Shown piece after piece: positions 1 to 5,627 of a stretch of 6,881 bases of DNA. Position 1 is the stretch's first letter; each line of letters starts with the position of its first letter. The notes beneath the pieces were generated by a model. It ran no database searches. It was not told the DNA's origin and saw only the letters and a program-made list of their open reading frames with translations. The DNA is taken from the NCBI GenBank assembly GCA_945610215.1, contig CALYZR010000031.1:1-6881 (forward strand). The letters are read 5' to 3'. The DNA comes from an uncultured Clostridium sp. (GTDB taxonomy: Bacteria; Bacillota; Clostridia; TANB77; CAG-508). Position numbers and translations under genes: made by a program.

Positions 1-13
1 ACTATAGATATTC

Positions 14-460
14 TTACTGTTCTATGGCTAATCTTTCTAATTTTTTATATACATCCTCTGGTAACCTATGAATAGTATGTGTTCCAAATAGAATATCTAC
101 ATACGGATAGCTTGCTTTTAGCTTCTCTATTATGTGCTCCTCTTGCATCATACATCCACCTATTGCAATTATTACATCTTTATTTTCTTTTATTTTTTTT
201 ATTTCGCCTAGTTTTCCAAAAAGCTTTTCTTCTGCATTTTCTCTTACACAACAAGTATTTATTATACATAAATCTGCCTCTTTTATTTCTTTAGATTCTG
301 AATATCCCATTTGTTCTATCATTCCTACTAGTTTTTCTGAATCATTTTCGTTTAGCTTACATCCGATTGTTAAAATGTGATATGTTCTATTTTTATTTTG
401 GTTTATTTTTTTTACTTTATCCATATATTCTTTTTGTTTCTCTATTATTTCTGTATTCAT
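14..460 (-). CDS. miaB: MiaB N-terminal domain (tRNA methylthiotransferase), stop at residue 148
   Basis: MiaB is a radical-SAM enzyme that adds the 2-methylthio group to N6-isopentenyl-adenosine 37 of tRNAs reading UNN codons. The 148 residues match the N-terminal UPF0004 domain. Cluster cysteines are C34 (TIGCKLNEND), C70 (INTCCVRENAEEK) and C103 (GGCMMQEE), and FGTHTIHRLPE (residues 125-135) is also typical of the family. Full-length MiaB is about 430-480 residues and the radical-SAM CxxxCxxC motif comes later. Here a TAA ends the frame 13 bases before the window edge, with a TAG four codons on. Skipping one base at the TAA (cag-T-aag) keeps a frame open to the edge (K-N-I-Y-S), so a frameshift is possible, as is a broken gene. 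The start is secure: GGAGG lies seven bases before the ATG. The gene has its own promoter, behind the HAD-gene terminator. Identity is sure; whether it makes full-length protein is not. Confidence 0.9.
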   Translation of the reverse strand: MNTEIIEKQKEYMDKVKKINQNKNRTYHILTIGCKLNENDSEKLVGMIEQMGYSESKEIKEADLCIINTCCVRENAEEKLFGKLGEIKKIKENKDVIIAIGGCMMQEEHIIEKLKASYPYVDILFGTHTIHRLPEDVYKKLERLAIEQ

Positions 461-490
461 TAAAAATCCTCCAATTAACCATTACATTTT

Positions 491-517
491 ATTATAAAAT
501 TACATATTTTTCAACAA
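491..517 (-). promoter_or_regulatory. Probable vegetative promoter of miaB
   Basis: Read on the minus strand, a perfect -10 TATAAT (491-496) is preceded by TTGTTG (512-517) at a 15-base spacing, or by TTTTTG at 18 bases. It lies between the HAD-gene terminator and the miaB ribosome binding site. The -10 is strong and the -35 is weak. Confidence 0.55.
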
Positions 518-530
518 AAAGCTCTTAAAA

Positions 531-570
531 AACTGCAAAGAGATTAAAACATATAAATCTCTTTGCAGTT
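531..570 (-). terminator. Rho-independent terminator of the HAD gene
   Basis: Perfect 15-bp inverted repeat: aactgcaaagagatt (531-545) and its complement (556-570), with a 10-base loop. On the minus strand it is followed by TTTTAAGAGCTTTTTG. The stem begins inside the TAA stop codon of the HAD gene, which supports that stop and therefore the frame used after the upstream frameshift. Confidence 0.85.
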
Positions 571-1665
571 TATCTACTTCTATCTTTCCTATTTGCTGAA
601 GGTTTTCTTGCATTTTTTATTTTTTGATTATTCCTTCTATTACTTTCTTTATGTATTTCTGCATAATTTGTACTTTGCTGTTCTGGGGTATTTTTTCTTT
701 CTATATTTCTTAATATTCTATGAAATTTTAAAAGGAATTTATTTGCATCTTTTTCGTCTAGTCTCAAAAGTTTTATTGTTTCCCACTCTTTTCCTCTCTC
801 TGTGCATTCAACTTTTAAATAGTCTTCTAACATATCTGTTGTCTTTTTTCCTTCGCTACTTACTATTACAATAAAATCGTCATTTTTTAATCCTTCTACA
901 AACATACTAATATCATTTAAATCATTTCCTAGGTATATACAAGTGTCTAGTCCTATTCTTTGTTTAACAAAATTAGCAGCAGTTCCCTTTGTATGTTCTC
1001 CGAGTGAAATCAATTCTATAATTATTATCTTGCTTTTGTGGAAACGAAGTTTGTCCTAAATGTGTTTTTCCTCTTTTTATGTTTTGTTCTATAAATCTTT
1101 TTATTCTTGTTATTTGATCATGTGTTCCTGCTAATGTAAGTTTTGTTATATCTATGTCTTCTAATCCATCAAAGTTATCTCTATATATTACATTGTTGCT
1201 TTTTTTATAATATTCTCTGACTGCTTCTAAATCATAAGCATATATGTGTTCTCCATCTGTTATACGTATATTAGAAATTTTGCCTCCAATTGCTAAAAAT
1301 TCTTCAATTACTTTTTTTATATCATCTACATTCATGTTATTTTTAAATAATTCTTGCTTCTTTTTTACATCTAAACATGTAGCCCCATTATCTCCAATTA
1401 TATAATCAAAATAGTGTAATGGGATTTTCTCTCTTTTTAGGCATTCTAGCATATCTGCAACTGTTCTTCCTGTATTTGCAATAATATGTATATTTGTTTC
1501 AGTTGACTTTGTTCTAATTTCTTCTAATATATCTTTTAACTCTTCATTAATCATAATTGTGCCGTCTTTGTCAGTTATGATTCCTATATTTTTTACTTTT
1601 CCTGTATTAATTACTTTTTCTAGTTGACGAAAAAACTTCATCATTTTATAATCTTTGCTATCCAT
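570..1665 (-). CDS. Cof-type HAD-superfamily phosphatase, split by a +1 frameshift at CGGA
   Basis: Predicted Mg-dependent phosphohydrolase of the HAD superfamily, Cof/type IIB; the substrate cannot be read from the sequence. The coding parts are 1003-1665 and 570-1001, omitting base 1002, for 364 residues. The first part carries motif I DKDGT (residues 32-36, nucleophile D32) and motif II NTGR (64-67). The second part carries the motif III lysine in GEHTKG (K226) and motif IV GNDLND (246-251). Neither part alone has all four motifs; joined at residue 222 they make one ordinary HAD protein. In the zero frame CGG is read and translation would end ten codons later. The second part has no ribosome binding site of its own. 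The last 50 or so residues are a basic, Asn/Arg-rich tail. The start ATG follows AGGTG. The gene sits 60 bases after rpmE, and its leader lies against the rpmE terminator, so it may depend on read-through. Confidence 0.85.
999..1002 (-). other. Frameshift site A: act-CGGA in the HAD gene
   Basis: On the minus strand the frame reads gat-ttc-act-CGG-aga and runs to a stop ten codons later. Omitting the C at 1002 gives gat-ttc-act-GGA-gaa-cat-aca-aag, and the HAD motifs III and IV follow in frame. It is one of three identical CGGA breaks in the window. Confidence 0.85.
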
Positions 1666-1688
1666 ATTATTTCACCTAATATTGTAAA

Positions 1689-1710
1689 AGCACTCTTTCT
1701 TAAGAGTGCT
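1689..1710 (-). terminator. Terminator after rpmE
   Basis: Perfect 9-bp stem, agcactctt (1689-1697) with aagagtgct (1702-1710), and a TCTT loop. It is followed on the minus strand by TTTTACAAT. The HAD ribosome binding site lies just beyond it, so it may act as a partial terminator between rpmE and the HAD gene. A T-rich stretch on the other side also makes it look bidirectional. Confidence 0.8.
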
Positions 1711-1725
1711 TCTTTTGTTTTTTAA

Positions 1726-1926
1726 TTATTCAATCCCATATTTCTTTTTAAATTTATCTGCTCTTCCACCTGTTGTATCTTTCCTTAAATTACCTGTCCA
1801 GAAAGGATGGCATTTAGAACATACATCTACTTTTAAATCTTTTTTTGTAGAACCTACTTCTAATACATTTCCACATGCACATGTAACTGTTGTTTTTTCA
1901 AATTGTGGTTGTATATCTTTTTTCAT
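1726..1926 (-). CDS. rpmE: 50S ribosomal protein L31, zinc-binding form
   Basis: Bacterial L31 belongs to the large ribosomal subunit and bridges the central protuberance to the small subunit. At 66 residues it is the usual length. It keeps all four zinc ligands of the C+ form: C16 and C18 (CACGN) and C36 and C39 (CSKCHPFWTG). It ends in the family's typical KFKKKYGIE-type tail. The start ATG is preceded by GAGGTG at eight bases. A good vegetative promoter and a clear terminator frame it, so it can be transcribed alone; it may also receive transcription from the small membrane-protein gene upstream, as I see no terminator between them. The cysteine-containing form is the one released when zinc is scarce in species that carry a cysteine-free paralogue; no paralogue is visible here. 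Confidence 0.97.
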   Translation of the reverse strand: MKKDIQPQFEKTTVTCACGNVLEVGSTKKDLKVDVCSKCHPFWTGNLRKDTTGGRADKFKKKYGIE

Positions 1927-2001
1927 TTTGCGTTCACCTCTTCCTTAACTTACAATATATTTCTATCATGAATTATTTTTTACTTTTTAAGCGACTTTAA
2001 T

Positions 2002-2030
2002 ATTTTAACATATATTTTTTTGTTTTGCAA
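2002..2030 (-). promoter_or_regulatory. Promoter of rpmE
   Basis: On the minus strand, TTGCAA (2025-2030), a 17-base spacer and TAAAAT (2002-2007) fit a sigma-A promoter. The resulting leader to the rpmE ATG would be about 70 bases. I saw no clear regulatory fold in it. Confidence 0.6.
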
Positions 2031-2038
2031 TGTTTTGA

Positions 2039-2206
2039 TTAATTTTTATTTGTTTGAACTTGTGTTTTTATACTTTGCATTTGTGCTTTTGCTGCATTTA
2101 TTGCATTATCGAAGGAAACTTTATTAACTAATTTAAAAATTATATTCCATAAACATGCAATTATTAAAATTATTAATCCTACTTTTTTCCATATTTTTGC
2201 TAACAT
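2039..2206 (-). CDS. Small single-pass membrane protein, 55 residues
   Basis: I do not recognise a family. The frame begins MLAKIWKKVGLIILIIACLW and ends with TAA. A short basic start is followed by one hydrophobic segment (about residues 9-25) and then a polar, probably helical tail rich in Ala, Gln and Lys (residues 30-55), without cysteines beyond C18. This predicts an inner-membrane protein with a short extramembrane tail. Evidence that it is real: AGGAG six bases before the ATG, a near-perfect sigma-A promoter 33 bases upstream of the ATG, and codon use like its neighbours. It lies between the carboxypeptidase and rpmE. Confidence 0.75.
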   Translation of the reverse strand: MLAKIWKKVGLIILIIACLWNIIFKLVNKVSFDNAINAAKAQMQSIKTQVQTNKN

Positions 2207-2238
2207 ATTTTTCTCCTAAAAACAAATTTACATATTTA

Positions 2239-2266
2239 ATTATACTATATTTTTAAGTTTTGTCAA
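2239..2266 (-). promoter_or_regulatory. Consensus sigma-A promoter of the small membrane protein
   Basis: On the minus strand, a perfect TTGACA (2261-2266) and a perfect TATAAT (2239-2244) are separated by 16 bases. It is the best vegetative promoter in the window and points straight at the 55-residue gene, possibly also serving rpmE. Confidence 0.85.
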
Positions 2267-2295
2267 TATATGCATAAATTATAGTTTGTCGAATT

Positions 2296-2328
2296 GGGGG
2301 AAAAAGGGGTCAGGGCCCTTTTTCCCCC
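2296..2328. repeat. GC-rich REP-like palindrome
   Basis: A perfect 13-bp inverted repeat, GGGGGAAAAAGGG (2296-2308) and CCCTTTTTCCCCC (2316-2328), with a 7-base loop GTCAGGG. It stands out sharply in an AT-rich intergenic region. The form resembles the 'GGGGGAAAAAGGGGTCAG' palindromes that I recall as scattered intergenic repeats in Firmicutes, linked to Y1/RAYT (IS200/IS605-like) transposases; that link is from memory. It sits 21 bases after the carboxypeptidase stop and could also end its transcript, though no long T-run follows on the minus strand. Confidence 0.7.
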
Positions 2329-2349
2329 ATACATTAAACAAATTACAAT

Positions 2350-3590
2350 TTATCTTAATAAGCTAAACCAATCTCCTAGTACATGTGCTAGCATATTTGG
2401 AAATGTTAATTTTTTTATTTCTTTATTTGCAATTAAATTACTTGTTGCTATTAAATTCCCATCTATGTAATATTTTACTTCTCCGTAATTTTTCTCCTTG
2501 CTTTATTGGTGCTGATATATTATTGTTTATGTTTATATCTGATGTTATATTTTTATTTTTTCCCTTTCCTATTAAAGCTCCACAGTCATTTTCTAAAATT
2601 AATTCTACATTTGGCATGAGCCCTTTATTTACTTCTACATTTTTTACTGCATCTCCTTTGTTTCCACATAACACATATTGATAATTTGAAAATCCATAAT
2701 CTAATAATTTTTGGGCTTCTGAAAAACGAATTGCACTTGTTTCGCCCTTCATAACAACAGCAATTAAAGATAAATCATCTCTTGTTGCTGTTGCAGACAA
2801 ATTAAATAATGCAACAGAAGTTGAACCTGTTTTTAATCCTGTACATCCAGAATAATTTCTAACAAGTTTATTTGTATTAACAAGTTCTGATTCTCCATCT
2901 CGCAAAGTATCCATCCAAATTGTTGTATATTCCGTTATTTTAGGATGTTTAGTTATTAATTCTCTTGACATTATTGCTATATCATAGCTTGAAGTTACAT
3001 GTCCATCTTCATCTATTCCATGACAATTTTTAAATGTTGTATCATTCATTCCTAATTCTTTTGCTCTTTTGTTCATTTGCTCAACGAACATTTCCTCTGA
3101 ACCTGAAATATATTCTGCCATAGCCACACAGCAATCATTTGCAGAAACTACGCATATTGCTTTTAGCATTTCATCTACTGTAAGTATTTCGGTAGTATCA
3201 AGCCATATTTGAGAGCCACCCATTTTGCTTGCGTTTTCTGAACATGGTACTCTATCTTCTAGTGTTATTATTCCGATTATCTAATGCTTCCATTATTAAA
3301 AGAATCGTCATTACTTTTGTAACACTTGCAGGTCTTAATTGTTCATGCATATTGTGGTCATATAAAATTGTGCCTGTCTTTTGTTCCATCAATATAGCAC
3401 TTCCACATGTTAAATTTAAAAAATTCCCAGTTTTCTCATTTTCTGGTGCTACAGATGTAGTAACAGTGTTTTTTGTATTATTTGACCATACATATATGCT
3501 GTCCAAACTTGTTGCATTTGATATGGTTGAAATAAAAGTTATAAATAAAATAGTTAATATTGCAATACATATATATTTTTTTAATTTCAT
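2350..3590 (-). CDS. D-alanyl-D-alanine carboxypeptidase (DacF/DacB-like, peptidase S11), two +1 frameshifts at CGGA
   Basis: A penicillin-binding serine D,D-carboxypeptidase that removes the terminal D-Ala from peptidoglycan peptides outside the membrane. Coding parts are 3276-3590, 2486-3274 and 2350-2484, omitting bases 3275 and 2485, giving 412 residues, a usual length. A signal peptide (residues 1-26) precedes the active-site motif SVTK (89-92), SAN (149-151) and KTG (253-255). A PBP5-type C-terminal domain follows, with a likely amphipathic anchor at the end (MLAHVLGDWFSLLR). The first break separates SVTK from the other motifs, so the zero-frame product of 112 residues would be dead. 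Corrected, the joins read EALDN-G-IITLEDRV (G106) and GEKL-G-EVKYYIDGN (G369), as expected for the family. AGGAGG precedes the ATG by ten bases. It follows the GerW/VanW block, so a spore-cortex role is likely but inferred. Confidence 0.92.
2482..2485 (-). other. Frameshift site C: tta-CGGA in the carboxypeptidase C-terminal domain
   Basis: The zero frame reads gaa-aaa-tta-CGG-aga and stops 15 codons after the CGG, in a non-family sequence. Omitting the C at 2485 gives gaa-aaa-tta-GGA-gaa-gta and 44 further residues that fit the PBP5 C-terminal domain, ending at TAA 2350-2352. An AAGGAG lies eight bases before the CGG (2494-2499), like the internal Shine-Dalgarno that stimulates the prfB shift, but sites A and B lack one. 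Confidence 0.88.
3272..3275 (-). other. Frameshift site B: aat-CGGA between the SxxK and SxN motifs
   Basis: The zero frame reads tta-gat-aat-CGG-aat and ends at TAG after six more codons. Omitting the C at 3275 gives gat-aat-GGA-ata-ata-aca-cta-gaa-gat, after which the SENASKMGGSQ block and all later family motifs are in frame. Confidence 0.92.
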
Positions 3591-3660
3591 AAAAAAATTA
3601 CCTCCTAAGCATTGTTAATTAATATTATGCATTAACCTAAATGTTTAGAAGGTAAATTAT

Positions 3661-4314
3661 TTATATGTTTTCTATTTTTGCAATTCTTAAATTAATTGAA
3701 TTTTCAGTTGATTCACTATAAATTTTTATATCAAAATTATTTTCATTTTTAAATTTAAAATCTATGCTTCCATATGCAACTGCTGCATCTTTTCCACTTT
3801 CTACATAACTTACTTTTCTACTATGCTCATGCCTTTCTATAACTTTTAAACTTGGAATTTGTAAAACTACATTATATAGTGTACTACTTACTTGACAGTT
3901 TCCACCACCATATCCTTTTTTTATGTTTCCTTCTTTATCAAAAATTTCTGCTTCCTTGTATCCAGCTTCGGCTGTAGCTTTTCCAACAGTATTACAAAAA
4001 GAAAATGTTTCTCCCGCTTTTACAATTGTTCCATTTAATCTAGAACATGTAAGAGACATGTTGTGCTGTCTATTGGCATCTTTATACACAATTGGCGTTG
4101 AAAAAGATGCTAGATCTGTTTCTGTTGATATTCTATTCTTTTCTTCTGAAATATTTACATTTGTATCACTATTTACATATTCGTTTGTATTATTATTTTC
4201 AGTATTTATATAACTAGTTTTAGAAGCTGTATAATCATTTTTTTCTTCTTGTTTATTTTTGCAACCAGTTAGACAAATAGCTAGTAAAATTATAATTGCA
4301 ACAAGACTCTTCAT
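3661..4314 (-). CDS. VanW-domain lipoprotein
   Basis: The 217 residues begin with a lipoprotein signal peptide; the lipobox LTGC puts the lipid on C18, so the protein should be tethered outside the membrane. Residues 19-65 are a polar Asn/Ser/Glu-rich linker. The VanW domain spans about 72-210, with the family signatures GETFSF (101-106), VGKATAEAGY (110-119), the GGGNCQVSSTLYN stretch (136-148), ERHEHS (160-165) and SGKDAAVAYG (173-182). VanW proteins are named from vancomycin-resistance clusters, but the biochemical role is unsettled and their presence does not imply resistance; the conserved Cys-Gln-Val-Ser suggests a wall-related enzyme or binding fold. The ATG overlaps the gerW stop (TAATG), with GAGG ten bases before, so translation is coupled. 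Its place between gerW and a D,D-carboxypeptidase suggests a spore-envelope role (inference). Confidence 0.9.
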   Translation of the reverse strand: MKSLVAIIILLAICLTGCKNKQEEKNDYTASKTSYINTENNNTNEYVNSDTNVNISEEKNRISTETDLASFSTPIVYKDANRQHNMSLTCSRLNGTIVKAGETFSFCNTVGKATAEAGYKEAEIFDKEGNIKKGYGGGNCQVSSTLYNVVLQIPSLKVIERHEHSRKVSYVESGKDAAVAYGSIDFKFKNENNFDIKIYSESTENSINLRIAKIENI

Positions 4315-4898
4315 TAATCATCTTCCTCATTTTCTTCTTTGTTCTGATCATCTGTTTCATCATATTCAAATTCGTAAACAGTTTCTTCTTTTGGCCCTTT
4401 TTTTTCTTTTTTAATTTTTGCTTTTTCTTGTTTTTTTATTTCTTCATTTGCTTTTTCTAGTACATTATTTTCAATTTCTTTTTTTATGCTAGTAGTATTT
4501 TTCATCATTTCATTAACTTTTTCAAACAAATCTGGTACATAGTCTAAAAGCCTATCTATTGCAGATGAATGATTTACTGGTAATAGTTTTACGTTTTCCT
4601 CTTGAATTACTAAAAATGCTACTGGATTTATACTTACTCCTGCTCCTGAGCCTCCACCAAATGGTAATTTATATTGTACTTGTTCTTCTTTTTCTTTTTT
4701 TATATATTCATATAATGTTTCTTCATTAAATTCACTACCTCCTGCTGCAAATCCAAAACTTACTTTTGAAATTGGTATTATTACTATATTGTTACTTGTT
4801 TCTATTGGCTCTCCTATTATGGTATTTACATCTACCATGTCTTGTATACTATTCATTGCTGTAAGCATAAGCCCTTCTATGGGATGTTCTCTTGTCAT
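4314..4898 (-). CDS. gerW: GerW (YtfJ) family spore protein
   Basis: GerW is a forespore protein that in Bacillus subtilis is needed for proper germination, linked to function of the cortex hydrolase SleB. The core is clear: HPIEGLMLTAMNSIQDMVDV near the start, then IIGEPIE, IIPISKVSFGFAAGGSEF, the glycine-rich LPFGGGSGAGVSINPVAFLV and a dimer-like end. At 194 residues it exceeds the roughly 150 of the Bacillus protein because of a charged C-terminal extension (about residues 130-194), lysine/glutamate-rich and then ending in a run of Asp/Glu. I chose the ATG at 4898: GGAG lies 11 bases upstream, whereas the in-frame GTG at 4910 abuts the ribosome binding site. The start overlaps the end of the ytfI-like gene by 50 bases in another frame, and the stop overlaps the VanW start, so the three genes are one unit. 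Confidence 0.93.
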   Translation of the reverse strand: MTREHPIEGLMLTAMNSIQDMVDVNTIIGEPIETSNNIVIIPISKVSFGFAAGGSEFNEETLYEYIKKEKEEQVQYKLPFGGGSGAGVSINPVAFLVIQEENVKLLPVNHSSAIDRLLDYVPDLFEKVNEMMKNTTSIKKEIENNVLEKANEEIKKQEKAKIKKEKKGPKEETVYEFEYDETDDQNKEENEEDD

Positions 4899-5499
4899 AT
4901 TTATTTTCACTCCTTTTCTTTTTTAAGATATATATTATGTTTATAATATGTACCATTTTTAGGCTAATTATACAATCTATACATATTTTTAATATATTTT
5001 GCATGCAAAATATAGGTTCTATTTTATATTCATATTTTTCTTTTTCATATCTTGTAGTGGTTTTAGATAATGCAATTGCAATTAGAGTAGATATAATTGT
5101 TGTTAAAAGTGCTGTTGTAGCAACATTTTTAGTATCAATTTTTATATTTAATTTTAGCTTATCTATTTTTATATTTAATTCTTTTAATACTTTTATATCT
5201 TCTATTTTAAATTTTTCTATCCCCTTAAAATTCCCAATTTTATTTATTGTTTTTTTGTATAAATTGCTTTTTTTGGCTTTATTTATTTTGCTTTTACTTA
5301 TATTGAATTTTAGCCATGTTATTTTATTAAATAACTTTAGTCTAACTATAAATAAATAATTTAGAAGTTTCTCTTTTTTAGGTTTTGTCGAATCAAATTT
5401 TAAGTTTCTTGTTTCTATTTGTATTGTAGATAGTAATAGCGTTATAAAAAATATTAATAAAATTAAAATTAGTATTAATATAATCCAAAATATAACCAT
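4849..5499 (-). CDS. ytfI: YtfI-like DUF2953 membrane protein
   Basis: DUF2953 proteins are commonly encoded directly upstream of gerW in spore formers (ytfI-ytfJ in Bacillus subtilis); their biochemical role is unknown. The 216 residues start with a strong membrane segment (MVIFWIILILILILLIFFIT). A lysine-rich soluble part follows, then a second hydrophobic segment, TALLTTIISTLIAIALS, and the family-like IEPIF ... CIISLKMVHIINI ending. The start at 5499 is set by AAGGAG six bases upstream; an in-frame ATG at 5562 lies upstream of the predicted promoter and lacks such a site. The last 16 codons overlap gerW in another frame and encode RTSHRRAYAYSNE, which I recall as resembling a conserved DUF2953 tail, so the overlap is probably genuine. 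Much of the middle is low-complexity Lys/Ile/Asn, which weakens family scores. Confidence 0.8.
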   Translation of the reverse strand: MVIFWIILILILILLIFFITLLLSTIQIETRNLKFDSTKPKKEKLLNYLFIVRLKLFNKITWLKFNISKSKINKAKKSNLYKKTINKIGNFKGIEKFKIEDIKVLKELNIKIDKLKLNIKIDTKNVATTALLTTIISTLIAIALSKTTTRYEKEKYEYKIEPIFCMQNILKICIDCIISLKMVHIINIIYILKKKRSENKYDKRTSHRRAYAYSNE

Positions 5500-5523
5500 T
5501 TCATTCTCCTTGATTTTAGTTAT

Positions 5524-5551
5524 ATTGTTTCCATATTTTGGCTTGTTATGC
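5524..5551 (-). promoter_or_regulatory. Sigma-F-like forespore promoter of the ytfI-gerW-vanW unit
   Basis: On the minus strand, GCATA (5547-5551) and GGAAACAAT (5524-5532) match the sigma-F elements GYATA and GGNNANANT, with a spacer of 14 (one or so shorter than usual). Transcription would begin near 5517 and the ATG is at 5499. In Bacillus subtilis ytfJ is a forespore gene, so the fit is biologically sensible. A sigma-G reading of the same bases (CAATATA for CATNNTA) is weaker. Confidence 0.55.
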
Positions 5552-5568
5552 AAATTAAACAAAAAAAT

Positions 5569-5597
5569 GAGAGAGGTAAGTTACACTTACCTCTCTC
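5569..5597 (-). terminator. Terminator of the 111-residue unknown gene
   Basis: Perfect 13-bp stem: GAGAGAGGTAAGT (5569-5581) pairs with ACTTACCTCTCTC (5585-5597), loop TAC. On the minus strand it is followed by ATTTTTTTG. It separates this gene from the forespore unit, whose promoter begins 18 bases further on. Confidence 0.9.
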
Positions 5598-5627
5598 GGA
5601 TAGAACTCTACCCTGTTGCCCCTTTTT

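Noticed and set aside
563..874. Long open frames on the plus strand (also near 1706-1948, 3229-3618, 3923-4213, 4892-5359)
   Set aside because: They are antisense to genes with clear family motifs, translate to Phe/Leu-rich low-complexity sequence as expected from AT-rich complements, and have no convincing ribosome binding sites.
570..1013. Treating the second half of the HAD gene as an independent gene starting at 1013
   Set aside because: It has no ribosome binding site, starts in the middle of a HAD domain, and joins exactly to the upstream frame by one skipped base.
2438..3223. A separate carboxypeptidase gene starting at 3223
   Set aside because: It would lack the SxxK serine and signal peptide. 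The missing part is directly upstream in another frame and the join reconstructs the family sequence.
999..3275. Homopolymer miscalls as the cause of the three frameshifts
   Set aside because: None of the extra bases lies in a run longer than two, while many A and T runs of six or more in the genes are in frame. A systematic error at this motif (for example from base modification) cannot be excluded and is named in the findings.
3591..3660. A forespore promoter directly before the carboxypeptidase
   Set aside because: A GCATA is present on the minus strand, but nothing resembling the GGNNANANT or CATNNTA element follows at proper spacing before the ribosome binding site.
5500..5562. Longer YtfI-like protein starting at ATG 5562
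   Set aside because: It adds 21 polar residues before the membrane segment, has no ribosome binding site and would begin upstream of the predicted promoter; ATG 5499 has AAGGAG at six bases.
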